Assembly (NCBI GenBank): GCA_017457465.1
Contig: JAFTHJ010000253.1
Location: 1-40,145 of the forward strand
Length of the DNA: 40,145 nt
Source of the DNA: Clostridia bacterium
GTDB lineage: Bacteria; Bacillota; Clostridia; Oscillospirales; CAG-272
Direction: 5' to 3'
Part shown: piece by piece, positions 34,258 through 40,145 of the stretch
How the letters are laid out: each line of letters begins with the position of its first letter
How positions within the stretch are numbered: the first letter of the stretch is position 1
The notes under the pieces: model-generated
What the model was told of the DNA's origin: nothing
What the model saw: the letters and a program-made list of their open reading frames with translations, nothing else
Database searches by the model: none
Program-made: the position numbers and the translations under genes

Positions 34258-34316
34258 AGAGCCGCGACATTCCATTTTGGAACGTTGTGGCTCTGACCTC
34301 ATAGGGTATATGGCAC
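34258..34316 (-). promoter_or_regulatory. Conserved hairpin leader / attenuator, copy B
   Basis: On the minus strand: GTGCCA (34311-34316), ATGAG, then AGAGCC pairing with GGCTCT (34289-34294 with 34258-34263), with an inner helix TTCCA-AAA-TGGAA, followed by TTTTGTTTT. It is the partner of copy A at 17238-17294 and lies between promoter B and the small terminase start. As written it would terminate transcription, so read-through must be favoured when packaging genes are needed. Confidence 0.7.
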
Positions 34317-34330
34317 ATTATCTGTATCAT

Positions 34331-34369
34331 ATTTTACCATAGTTTTAGGTGTGATTTGTCGCTATTTAT
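34331..34369 (-). promoter_or_regulatory. Phage-type promoter B (packaging block)
   Basis: The block ATAAATAGCGACAAATC (34353-34369, minus strand) is followed after 16 bases by TAAAAT (34331-34336). Block, spacing and the ATG before the -10 are the same as in promoter A. Transcription would start near 34324, leaving a leader of about 98 bases containing hairpin B. Confidence 0.7.
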
Positions 34370-34395
34370 CTTGGATTTTTATGTAGCGGCTTTGC

Positions 34396-34430
34396 TTAGT
34401 ATAGATATATACTAATAGTTAATAACTATT
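34396..34430. promoter_or_regulatory. Two adjacent palindromes upstream of promoter B
   Basis: TTAGTATA-GATA-TATACTAA (34396-34415) is a perfect 8-bp-arm inverted repeat, and AATAGTT-AAT-AACTATT (34414-34430) is a 7-bp-arm repeat that touches it. They stand about 27-60 bases upstream of the conserved block of promoter B, where an activator would bind. The likely late regulator gene at 34470 is the nearest candidate to act here. Confidence 0.5.
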
Positions 34431-34469
34431 AAAATACTCAATAATAGCTTAGGGAATGGCTTTTATAGT

Positions 34470-34805
34470 TTATATAAGGCTCATTGTTACGGCTATATCG
34501 TGTACGAGCTTTCGCCTGCGCCGATAGTATGCGTTCTTCTCCATTATTACGGAGCACCCGGACCTGTAATAGCCTCTGCCTTCGGCTATATCGCTTATGA
34601 TCTCTTTGCGTATCCCAGGCTCTATATCCTCCAGCGCCTTATCTACGATGGCGTTTAGCTCGATGCTCTTTTCAAGGACCGCGCCTGTTACGGTAGAGTA
34701 TTTAATTATCTTCTCGCGCCTATCGTAGTCAGCGCAGATGGAGTTTACGATCTTTACAACCGTTGAAGGTATCTCCCACTTGAAATATATTCTTTGCCTC
34801 GCCAT
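34470..34805 (-). CDS. Probable late-gene transcription regulator (ArpU/RinA-like)
   Basis: A 111-residue, basic helical protein. The order of features (an N-terminal segment with several Tyr/Arg, AVLEKSIELNAIVDKALEDI, then CSVIMEKNAYYRRRRKLVHDIAVTM) resembles the C-terminal HTH-like region of small phage late regulators of the ArpU and RinA type, which are sigma-region-4-like. Position supports this: it stands directly upstream of promoter B and the small terminase, where such activators lie in many Firmicute phages. GGAGG precedes the ATG by about 8 bases. The call is moderate; no DNA-binding function is shown. Confidence 0.5.
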   Translation of the reverse strand: MARQRIYFKWEIPSTVVKIVNSICADYDRREKIIKYSTVTGAVLEKSIELNAIVDKALEDIEPGIRKEIISDIAEGRGYYRSGCSVIMEKNAYYRRRRKLVHDIAVTMSLI

Positions 34806-34817
34806 CGTTTTTGCCTC

Positions 34818-35087
34818 CTATTCCTTGTCGCTCGATACGAGCTGATTATATCTGATGATCCAGGACAGATGCACCGGGTTTCCTGTTGCCAACCTCAGCG
34901 CAATTCTGTGCGAGAGGGAAGCAAGCTCTTTGCTTTCAAGTCTGCCGCCGTTTGCTCCCTGGTAATGCGTGGGCTTGCTCAGCTTGCCCGAGGGGCTTGT
35001 TACCTGGTTGCAAAACTCGCATAGCGGCGTATTAACGTTTAGGCAGTTTGCGCACTCATAGGGGCGCACTGTTTCATTCCTTGCCAT
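34818..35087 (-). CDS. Small zinc-knuckle protein
   Basis: An 89-residue protein starting MARNETVRPYECANC. Four cysteines near the N-terminus (CANC then CEFC, about 10 residues apart) should bind one zinc. The rest (HYQGANGGRLESKELASLSHRIALRLATGNPVHLSW) is helical. I do not recognise the family. It overlaps the end of the VRR-NUC gene by 14 bases and precedes the late-regulator gene, so it is part of the same transcript. Binding DNA or RNA is possible. Confidence 0.6.
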   Translation of the reverse strand: MARNETVRPYECANCLNVNTPLCEFCNQVTSPSGKLSKPTHYQGANGGRLESKELASLSHRIALRLATGNPVHLSWIIRYNQLVSSDKE

Positions 35088-35460
35088 CGTTTTTAGCTCC
35101 TAACTTATTGTATTTTTCTATCAGCCTTATGGCATCCGCAGCGGTGTAGCATACGGCAGTAGCATATCCCTCTCCCTTGAGAGTGTTAAGCCACTGTATC
35201 TGATCCTTTGTAGGCTTATTATCGCCGTACTTCATCTCGATAGCGAATCCGTGATAGCCTCCCCGCGCCCTTGTGATAAGTAGATCGGGAAAGCCCGGGC
35301 GCAAGCCCATACGTTTCAGCCTCGCACCGTAGGCGGCGCTGCGCTTGCCTTCGTTTGCGGTATGAGTTACGGGAATACCGAGCAGATCACAGTATTGTAT
35401 AACTGCAATCTGCTCATCTTCTTCCGAGGAGGCATATACAGGCTTCTTTGCCTTAGCCAT
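35074..35460 (-). CDS. VRR-NUC domain nuclease
   Basis: A 128-residue, single-domain VRR-NUC (PD-(D/E)XK) nuclease. Motifs: SSEEDEQIAVIQYCDLLGIPVTHTANEGKRS (first helix and acidic residue), GLRPGFPDLLI with Asp near residue 59, and the catalytic E-x-K in FAIEMKYGDNKPT near 73-75. Stand-alone VRR-NUC proteins are common near terminase genes in Firmicute phages and are thought to resolve branched DNA ahead of packaging. It starts 8 bases inside the end of the small membrane protein gene and its stop overlaps the next gene. Confidence 0.9.
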   Translation of the reverse strand: MAKAKKPVYASSEEDEQIAVIQYCDLLGIPVTHTANEGKRSAAYGARLKRMGLRPGFPDLLITRARGGYHGFAIEMKYGDNKPTKDQIQWLNTLKGEGYATAVCYTAADAIRLIEKYNKLGAKNDGKE

Positions 35461-35614
35461 ATAGCCACCCCAGGTAAAACGCCGTGCCGGTGAGAATTGC
35501 CATAGCGATAGTGCCGCACACTGCTACAACCTTCTTGCCTCTCATAATGCCCGAGGACGTTACGAGGAAGGCTATCAGAGTGCACACATATAAGGCTATC
35601 TCCCAGGGCTTCAT
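35453..35614 (-). CDS. Two-helix small membrane protein
   Basis: A 53-residue protein with two hydrophobic helices (IALYVCTLIAFLVTSSGIM and VVAVCGTIAMAILTGTAFYL) around a basic turn RGKK, so a hairpin with both ends on one side. Its ATG overlaps the stop of the preceding gene (AAATGA) and its stop overlaps the VRR-NUC start (ATGGCTAA), so it is a true gene. No family is known to me; it could be a superinfection-exclusion or anti-defence peptide, but that is guesswork. Confidence 0.7.
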   Translation of the reverse strand: MKPWEIALYVCTLIAFLVTSSGIMRGKKVVAVCGTIAMAILTGTAFYLGWLYG

Positions 35615-36039
35615 TTCAGGTCGATACCTTCAATCTGCGCCCTTACCTCCAGGCAATAGAGGTACTGCCCCATAGCCTGCGCCTGATGTCTGAGAAGATC
35701 AAGCGGGCAGGTAGGCTCAAATTCAAGCTTGCCGGCATCCGCCTTTACAAGCATAGCGTGGAGCTTGTCATAGCGGATCTTGGTCTGCTGGTATTCCGCC
35801 TCGAAGCGCTCCTTGTAGTCGGGGCTAAGCATACCCTCTACGGTCTTGTAGAAGGGAGAGGAGAGGCGGGCGCTCTCGTCAGGATCAGGCTCGCGGCAGC
35901 TCTCGCACGCACACTTCTCGGGGCAGGGATCGTAGAGGTCGCAATCGCCGTTCTCGGCAGGTAGCGAAAACTCCTCCAGGTGTTCTGCGCAGTATGCACA
36001 GATAGGCTCGTGGTTACAGGTTTTGCATTTGGTTTCCAT
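35611..36039 (-). CDS. Cys-rich protein with crAss001_48/Acb2-like helical hairpin
   Basis: A 142-residue protein in two parts. The N-terminal 50 residues have ten cysteines in zinc-knuckle arrangement (CKTCNHEPICAYC, later CPEKCACESC). The C-terminal 70 residues form a helical hairpin with the pattern DYKERFEAEYQQTKIRYDKL, then a short Gly/Lys link, then PTCPLDLLRHQAQAM and YCLEVRAQIEGIDL. I know this pattern from the crAss001_48-related phage proteins, which have been linked to the Acb2-type fold; Acb2 sequesters cyclic nucleotides and blocks CBASS. That function is only a possibility here. The ATG has GGAG about 11 bases upstream. Confidence 0.6.
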   Translation of the reverse strand: METKCKTCNHEPICAYCAEHLEEFSLPAENGDCDLYDPCPEKCACESCREPDPDESARLSSPFYKTVEGMLSPDYKERFEAEYQQTKIRYDKLHAMLVKADAGKLEFEPTCPLDLLRHQAQAMGQYLYCLEVRAQIEGIDLK

Positions 36040-36069
36040 AGTTTTGGTGCTCCTTTTGAAATATTTTTG

Positions 36070-36660
36070 TTATTTATTATCAGTGTGCTGATAATCTTGG
36101 TCGGGGATGGGCGGCTCAGGGAGCTTCGCCCAAAAACGCACGTGTCTATTGCTGAAGTGCCCGGGAATAATCGCATACTCCGTTGAAGGAATTTTATGCT
36201 CGGGATAGAAATGCGCCGTGCATACCGTGCCGGACTTACCTACAACGAGATACGTGCCATTCTCGGAGGGCAATTCATCCGCAACAGAGTGCCAAACAAC
36301 GCCGCGTGCTTCATTCAGAAGGCGCAGGTTTTTCTCGGCTTCTCGGTGGTAGAAATCCGCAATGGCGCGGAGATCGTCAATGTTTGCATCCTTGTTCTGC
36401 ACGTGCCGCATAAGCGCTTCGCGCATATAAGAGCCAACGTACTGCGAGGCAAGGTCAAATCTTTCGGCAGTGTCGAGGGGATGCAATTTCGTAGCAGCAT
36501 CAAAAGCCCTCAATACATTCAGATAGGCTTCAAGAATATAGGCTGCCTCGTTGAGCTGCTGATTCTTTTTAAGATCTCCCAGCTCAAACATCGTACCCGC
36601 TATCCCTCTCACATTGTTAAGGATTCTCGTCATTTCGTCTAATGGGTGCTGAGGTTGCAT
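36070..36660 (-). CDS. DUF551-containing protein
   Basis: A 196-residue protein. Residues 1-120 are helical and may oligomerise. The C-terminal 75 residues fit DUF551: VVWHSVADELPSENGTYLVV (the typical W-x-x-V-x-x-x-L-P pattern), a middle strand, then HVRFWAKLPEPP. DUF551 occurs in many phages without known function. The start codon at 36660 (GGAGAGAAAGCT before it) overlaps the previous gene by 44 bases; an in-frame ATG nine codons later has a worse site. Cotranscribed with the neighbouring small genes. Confidence 0.75.
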   Translation of the reverse strand: MQPQHPLDEMTRILNNVRGIAGTMFELGDLKKNQQLNEAAYILEAYLNVLRAFDAATKLHPLDTAERFDLASQYVGSYMREALMRHVQNKDANIDDLRAIADFYHREAEKNLRLLNEARGVVWHSVADELPSENGTYLVVGKSGTVCTAHFYPEHKIPSTEYAIIPGHFSNRHVRFWAKLPEPPIPDQDYQHTDNK

Positions 36661-36916
36661 AGCTTTCTCTCCTTTGTATTTCGTGCTCTATGGCGGCTCT
36701 GATAAATTCCTCGTCTATGAGCACAAGATCGGTGTAGCCGTTTTCCAGGCAGTATTGCTGAATTGCTTTGATGATCTCCTTGTCAAAGAGATCCACCACT
36801 TTTGCGTGTATAGCTGCCTGAAATCTATACACAAAATCATCATCTAACCCTGACGGAATCCCAGGGGCAACGACTTGCGGCTGAATTTTTATGTATTTAC
36901 CGGGCGGGAGCTTCAT
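36617..36916 (-). CDS. Hypothetical phage protein
   Basis: A 99-residue protein, MKLPPGKYIKIQPQVVAPG at the start, then helical (VYRFQAAIHAKVVDLFDKEIIKAIQQYCLENG and EEFIRAAIEHEIQRR). No motif or family is recognised. The ATG overlaps the stop of the upstream gene (GAATGA) with AAAGGAGG upstream, so it is translated. Confidence 0.6.
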   Translation of the reverse strand: MKLPPGKYIKIQPQVVAPGIPSGLDDDFVYRFQAAIHAKVVDLFDKEIIKAIQQYCLENGYTDLVLIDEEFIRAAIEHEIQRRESYATSAPIRRNDENP

Positions 36917-37305
36917 TCTGCGCCCTCCTTTAATGCTCTTTCCGCTTCTTCTTGGGTGAGAAAGACGATTTTGCCGATGTCTTTAGGCTTGAAACTGCCG
37001 CAGTTGTATGCTTCGTAGTAATCCTCATCGTCCGTGTCGAAATCAGTTCCGAAGCTCCATCCAAAACCACTAATGCACCTTAGTACAGTTACAGTAAGGT
37101 AAGCAATCCCTTTTTGTCCGTTCCACTCCCACGGCATATATAGCAAATCCCCCATTTTTACAGGCAGAGCAATAACGCCGTTAGCCAGGAGAAAATCAGC
37201 CGTGATGCCCTCGGGCGTATCAGATAGGCTTACGCCCGCCTTTCGTACAAAAGAGGCTTTCTCGGGCGTTTTGAGCAATTCTGTGAGGCGTTCTTTTTGT
37301 GTCAT
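36913..37305 (-). CDS. Hypothetical phage protein
   Basis: A 130-residue protein starting MTQKERLTELLKTPEK. A beta-rich middle (ADFLLANGVIALPVKMGDLLY and AYLTVTVLRCISGFGWSFG) is followed by FKPKDIGKIVFLTQEEAERAL, a C-terminal phrase common in small phage proteins that regulate or pad other domains. The ATG at 37305 has AAAGGAG 8 bases upstream; an earlier in-frame start lies on top of it. Function unknown. Confidence 0.6.
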   Translation of the reverse strand: MTQKERLTELLKTPEKASFVRKAGVSLSDTPEGITADFLLANGVIALPVKMGDLLYMPWEWNGQKGIAYLTVTVLRCISGFGWSFGTDFDTDDEDYYEAYNCGSFKPKDIGKIVFLTQEEAERALKEGAE

Positions 37306-37319
37306 TCGCTTTTCTCCTT

Positions 37320-37502
37320 TCACCATTCGTCAATATCAAATTCGGGATGCTCAGCTTTTTGAAAATCTACATAGCAATCGCAACAAAACCAACCGTTAGG
37401 GGATTTGTTAGTCCTTATCAGAAGCGACTGCTCAAACCTTTTGCCACAATCACCGCATTTTCGGTAATACTTGCGTTTTTTCTTCTCTCGGTTAGGCTTC
37501 AT
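37320..37502 (-). CDS. Small zinc-finger protein
   Basis: A 60-residue protein. A basic start (MKPNREKKKRKYYRK) leads into CGDC, then CCDC about 22 residues later, so one zinc site of four cysteines is likely. The ATG at 37502 overlaps the stop of the preceding gene (AAATGA), with GGGAGG 7 bases upstream. It probably binds nucleic acid; the exact role is unknown. Confidence 0.65.
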   Translation of the reverse strand: MKPNREKKKRKYYRKCGDCGKRFEQSLLIRTNKSPNGWFCCDCYVDFQKAEHPEFDIDEW

Positions 37503-37654
37503 TTCTGTACCTCCCGTTTCTTGTAGGCTCTTTCTTTGGAATAGTAATGCTTGCATCTGTCGATGCCATCAACGCCCGCAAAATACTCTTGATAAGGGCA
37601 TACACACTTATGGATGCAGTTGCGGCAACGTTGTTTATTCGTCAGTTTCTTCAT
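37499..37654 (-). CDS. Small Cys-rich protein
   Basis: A 51-residue protein with five cysteines (CRNCIHKCVC near residues 10-19 and one near 34) and a basic end (YKKREVQK). Tightly overlapped by the genes on both sides: its start is 20 bases inside the upstream gene, and its stop shares bases with the next ATG. Small knuckle proteins of this kind are frequent in phage accessory regions; function unknown. Confidence 0.65.
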   Translation of the reverse strand: MKKLTNKQRCRNCIHKCVCPYQEYFAGVDGIDRCKHYYSKERAYKKREVQK

Positions 37655-37850
37655 TGGAATCGTCCTCGCTTTCCAGGTTGATTATATTAACGATAACTAC
37701 ATTGTCGTAGCAATAAGAATCACGCAGTTTGCGTTCTATTTCCCTTATAGCATCAATACTCAGTTTTTTGGTACTGACAACGATTTCGGCGTTTCCGTAG
37801 CCGTGCCCGTGTTTACTGATAAAATAATAAACAATAAAAAGCTTATTCAT
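37635..37850 (-). CDS. Small acidic protein of unknown function
   Basis: A 71-residue protein starting MNKLFIVYYFISKHGHGYGN and ending in the acidic LESEDDSNEETDE. The middle has two strands around a helix (IVVSTKKLSIDAIREIERKL, then NVVIVNIINLE), so a small alpha/beta fold. The ATG at 37850 is preferred over a longer reading because GGAGG stands 6 bases before it. It overlaps the stop of the ASCH gene (ATGAATAA). Confidence 0.6.
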   Translation of the reverse strand: MNKLFIVYYFISKHGHGYGNAEIVVSTKKLSIDAIREIERKLRDSYCYDNVVIVNIINLESEDDSNEETDE

Positions 37851-38379
37851 TTGATGCCTCCACGTACATCCAGCTCTGCGGCGGTCTTGTGATATATTCG
37901 TTACAATCAAGTCCTGTAAGTGCGCCTATTCCTGCGCGGAAGCCCCAATCGGCACGATATTTAACAAACTCTCTCAATTCCTTCGGCTTATCGTAGATCT
38001 TGAGGTCGGTGATGCGCCAGGCGTAGCCCGTTTTTTCTTTGAGGTATCTATGCGCCTGCGCTTTCGTGAGCTGAGCATCCACAAGAAGCCTTGTTGCGCA
38101 ATATCCCATAGAAGCGAAGTATGCGGGATATGGCACGGAAAACTTCTTGATGCTGCTACAAGTAAACTCTCCGATAACTTTACCAACGGCGTGCTCAAAG
38201 CACTTTCCTTTTTCCCAGCAGTAGCCGAGATTTTCATAATGAGGATCTTTTGTTTCGTAAATGTAAGCCTTAAACGGCGTGGGTAGCAGAGGCATAGTCT
38301 TTCTAACCTCAACCGTCTTTTTGCCCGATGCAATAAGCTCGCACCATCCAGGCTGAATTGATATTAACACTGCTTGCAT
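37843..38379 (-). CDS. ASCH-domain protein
   Basis: A 178-residue protein. The N-terminal part AVLISIQPGWCELIASGKKTVEVRKTMP is a textbook ASCH/PUA-like opening (I-x-P-x-W/F-...-I-x-x-G-x-K-T-x-E-x-R). The rest includes GKVIGEFTCSSIKKF, an ASCH strand, and LTKAQAHRYLKEKTGYAWRITDLKIYDKPKEL. ASCH domains bind RNA or modified nucleobases and are frequent in phages; some have nuclease or base-processing roles. The ATG lies inside the end of the upstream gene with AGAAGGAGG 8-9 bases before it, so it is co-translated. Confidence 0.85.
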   Translation of the reverse strand: MQAVLISIQPGWCELIASGKKTVEVRKTMPLLPTPFKAYIYETKDPHYENLGYCWEKGKCFEHAVGKVIGEFTCSSIKKFSVPYPAYFASMGYCATRLLVDAQLTKAQAHRYLKEKTGYAWRITDLKIYDKPKELREFVKYRADWGFRAGIGALTGLDCNEYITRPPQSWMYVEASNE

Positions 38380-38612
38380 AACGCAGCCCTCCTTCTTTCG
38401 TGTCGCTCTCTCATTCTCTCTGAGGAGCTTTCTCTATGTAGGCATCCGCAGCTTTTTTGATGGCTAAACTTATAAGCAAAGTGATCCTTGCGGAGCGTTA
38501 CAATTTTTCCGCAATCGCACCTACATACCCAATAACTGCGTTTGCCTACCATATGTGAAAAAGCCTTTACTTCAAGGCGGTTGTATCTTTTGCCGGTAAT
38601 ATCTACAAGCAT
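38364..38612 (-). CDS. Small zinc-binding protein (AP2/HNH-associated N-terminal type)
   Basis: An 82-residue protein. DITGKRYNRLEVKAF leads into WVCRCDCGKIVTLRKDHF and then SCGCLHRESS, the pattern seen at the N-terminus of phage AP2-HNH homing endonucleases and in stand-alone small proteins. The Cys positions (CRCDC and CGC) fit one zinc. The C-terminus is basic and includes a further Cys pair CKQC. No HNH or AP2 domain follows, so it is either complete as a small DNA-binding protein or a remnant. GGAGG stands 6 bases before the ATG. Confidence 0.75.
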   Translation of the reverse strand: MLVDITGKRYNRLEVKAFSHMVGKRSYWVCRCDCGKIVTLRKDHFAYKFSHQKSCGCLHRESSSERMRERHERRRAALCKQC

Positions 38613-38621
38613 AAATACCTC

Positions 38622-39344
38622 CTAATCAAAAAAACTTAATTGAAGCTGATCTGTGTCAACAAAATACTGATAGTCGCGCAAGGGAAATTCGTTTTTTCTC
38701 CCAACAAGGAGAGGCTTTAGCATTTCTTGCAATCTTATAACCTCGCCTCTCGCTGCGGGATAATCGCTAAACCATATTGCACGCTCAATAGGCTTCGCGT
38801 TTACGCATAGTGCACATCCATCACGCTTACTGTATTGATAGTGAGGAGAATAGGCATCCCTCTCTATGCAAAAACGCGCCGCCATCAACTCTGTAATTTT
38901 CTGCTCCACAAGAATGCTCCGCTTGCTCTCGGATAATTGACCGTGCCGTGCAAATTCATCATAAGCGATTCCAATGTCTTGAAAATCATAGTATCCTACA
39001 TCGGTGTTATCGCACGCCGCGATTTTGCTATCACGCCTAAATCCGCAAGCGTTTACATAAGGATAGCCTTTTACTTGACCTGCATTTATTCCGCTTTTGC
39101 AAATGGAGAGGCAGTAATCCCAAAACGTGATACCTTCCGCAAAAAACACCGCCGCCCCTTGTGCCCTAAAAATATCAGCTTGCCGCAAGATAAATTCGTG
39201 ATGCGCTTTATTTATGAGGGGAATATCTTTCGTGAAATAGGGAACGTAGCAAACCGCTTTGACGGTATCTCCGTTTTCAAGCCGTTTGTACGTGGCGCAG
39301 GTTGAATCCTTGCCGCCCGACCATTTAATTTTTACAATAGCCAT
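38622..39344 (-). CDS. PAPS-reductase-family (PP-loop) protein
   Basis: A 240-residue protein with the PP-loop SGGKDST at residues 9-15, the ATP-pyrophosphatase signature of PAPS reductases and DndC-like enzymes. Further family-like segments are GCALCVNAKPIER near 175 and a Cys near the middle. The cysteines could hold an iron-sulphur cluster or zinc. In phages this family occurs beside DNA methyltransferases and may feed a sulphur-dependent or other base modification, or alter host metabolism; which is unknown. It stands 6 bases after the methyltransferase stop and lacks a strong ribosome binding site, so coupling is likely. Confidence 0.8.
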   Translation of the reverse strand: MAIVKIKWSGGKDSTCATYKRLENGDTVKAVCYVPYFTKDIPLINKAHHEFILRQADIFRAQGAAVFFAEGITFWDYCLSICKSGINAGQVKGYPYVNACGFRRDSKIAACDNTDVGYYDFQDIGIAYDEFARHGQLSESKRSILVEQKITELMAARFCIERDAYSPHYQYSKRDGCALCVNAKPIERAIWFSDYPAARGEVIRLQEMLKPLLVGRKNEFPLRDYQYFVDTDQLQLSFFD

Positions 39345-39350
39345 ATTGCT

Positions 39351-40145
39351 TTACGCGCCGCTTATAGCACGTTCAAGCTCTGCAACCGTCCTAAGCGGCT
39401 TCTTATATGCCATATCTGCGCAATTCGCTCTGATAAGCGCCGTAGCAACGGGAGGGCATACTGCGTTACCCAGGCGTGCTATCTGCTTTGCCTCAGAGTA
39501 TTTCTTGCCAATATGGCGCTCAATGTCGATTATGTAATCCACCGGGAAGCCCTGCGCAAGCTTCAGCTCCTCAGCCTTCAGCATACGCATACCAATATCA
39601 CCGATGAAATAAGGGATGCCTGCTATCTCAATTATCAGGATCTCGTTCTCTTTAATGGAATAATCCGCGTACTCGTTTAGGAGCTTGCGTACCTCGTTCC
39701 AATGATAAAGATCCTGCGTACTATCCACCGGGAGTAGATACGTTCTGATTTCCGCAAAATGACCTGCCGAGGTTGTGAGAGTAGGCATAGGCTCGTCAAG
39801 GCTCTTACCGTCCATATTCTTGCGCAGCACGCAAAGGTTGCTCGCACAGAGGTAATGCCTGGGAAGCGTTGTTACAGTAGGGATAGGCGCATCACTCTTG
39901 CTGGCGTGATCTGCGCCGCCATAGTAATGCACGATATTTGCGGCAATAGTCGCGTACCTGGGCGAGCCGTCAACCGTCATAATAGGCTCGGTGATTTTCT
40001 GCCCGCGTACCTCGCCCTTGCTCTGCTCAGAGTGATACTGCAAGAGAGCAGGAGCAGTGAGGTATTGCTTGCAGGACGAAACAACCGTAGAAACAGGCTC
40101 ATTCACGCTATTTACGCGGGGAGCTTGCTTCTTGTGCTCTCCATA
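39351..40145 (-). CDS. C5-cytosine DNA methyltransferase, C-terminal part
   Basis: About 265 residues of the end of a cytosine-C5 methyltransferase; the frame stays open to the right edge, so the N-terminal catalytic part (the PCQ and ENV motifs) lies outside. Visible are two repeats of the phage-type target-recognition or linker pattern (EPVSTVVSSCKQYL, EPIMTVDGSPRYATIAANIV, PIPTVTTLPRHYL, EPMPTLTTSAGHF) and the end motifs LAQGFPVDY (motif IX/X region) and GNAVCPPVATALI (motif X). The internal GTG at 40106 is not the real start. It may protect phage DNA from restriction or mark it. Confidence 0.85.
   Translation of the reverse strand, partial: YGEHKKQAPRVNSVNEPVSTVVSSCKQYLTAPALLQYHSEQSKGEVRGQKITEPIMTVDGSPRYATIAANIVHYYGGADHASKSDAPIPTVTTLPRHYLCASNLCVLRKNMDGKSLDEPMPTLTTSAGHFAEIRTYLLPVDSTQDLYHWNEVRKLLNEYADYSIKENEILIIEIAGIPYFIGDIGMRMLKAEELKLAQGFPVDYIIDIERHIGKKYSEAKQIARLGNAVCPPVATALIRANCADMAYKKPLRTVAELERAISGA

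Noticed and set aside
1..40145. tRNA or rRNA genes and a second DGR variable repeat
   Set aside because: No cloverleaf or rRNA-like segment was seen on either strand, and the invariant TR core (GCAAAGCGATTCGCG on the plus strand) was found only at the TR and the one VR.

Overview
The window is most of the late (virion) half of a tailed phage or prophage of a Gram-positive, probably clostridial (Oscillospirales-like) host, joined at its left end to about 3 kb of non-virion DNA. The host inference rests on strong AGGAGG-type ribosome binding sites, moderate GC, an IS30-family transposase and an intergenic GC-rich hairpin style common in that group. TAA, TAG and TGA are all used as stops, so the standard code applies. 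From 3.7 kb to the right edge every gene is on the minus strand, so transcription runs from high to low coordinates.

Layout. 1-3290: a HAD-type phosphatase, an IS30 transposase, a small ribbon-helix-helix (RHH) protein with an operator-bearing promoter, and a plus-strand unit made of a promoter, a structured leader, a terminator and a membrane-anchored protein of unknown function. 3290-3730: a non-coding junction with helically phased TTTGCAT repeats and a strong terminator. 34.5-40.1 kb: a tightly overlapping string of small accessory genes (partial cytosine-C5 methyltransferase, PAPS-reductase-like PP-loop protein, ASCH protein, several zinc-knuckle proteins, a DUF551 protein, a VRR-NUC nuclease and a likely late regulator). 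30.4-34.2 kb: small terminase, large terminase and portal. 17.5-30.4 kb: two candidate ejected proteins, one of them a 3379-residue polyvalent protein with a metallopeptidase motif and three ADP-ribosyltransferase-like modules. 13.7-17.5 kb: Com-like zinc ribbon, small basic protein, scaffold, decoration protein, major capsid protein and head-tail adaptor. 9.5-13.7 kb: tail hub-like protein and fibres. 6.5-9.5 kb: a complete diversity-generating retroelement (DGR). 3.7-6.4 kb: small baseplate/fibre-associated proteins and three membrane or secreted proteins.

How the genes fit together. No sheath, tail tube or tape-measure gene is visible, while adaptor, hub and large ejection-type proteins are, so a short-tailed (podovirus-like) particle is the best fit. 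The DGR (variable protein, Avd, template repeat, reverse transcriptase) diversifies the C-terminal lectin-like face of a protein next to the fibres; all 18 differences between template and variable repeats are at template adenines. Two copies of an unusual promoter (17-bp block, 16-bp gap, TATAAT-like -10), each followed by a similar hairpin leader, start the packaging block and, just after the 10-kb giant gene, the capsid block.

Not seen: an integrase, repressor, replication genes or a recognisable endolysin. They may lie beyond the right edge or use unfamiliar families. All family names are from motif recognition by eye, not from a search.
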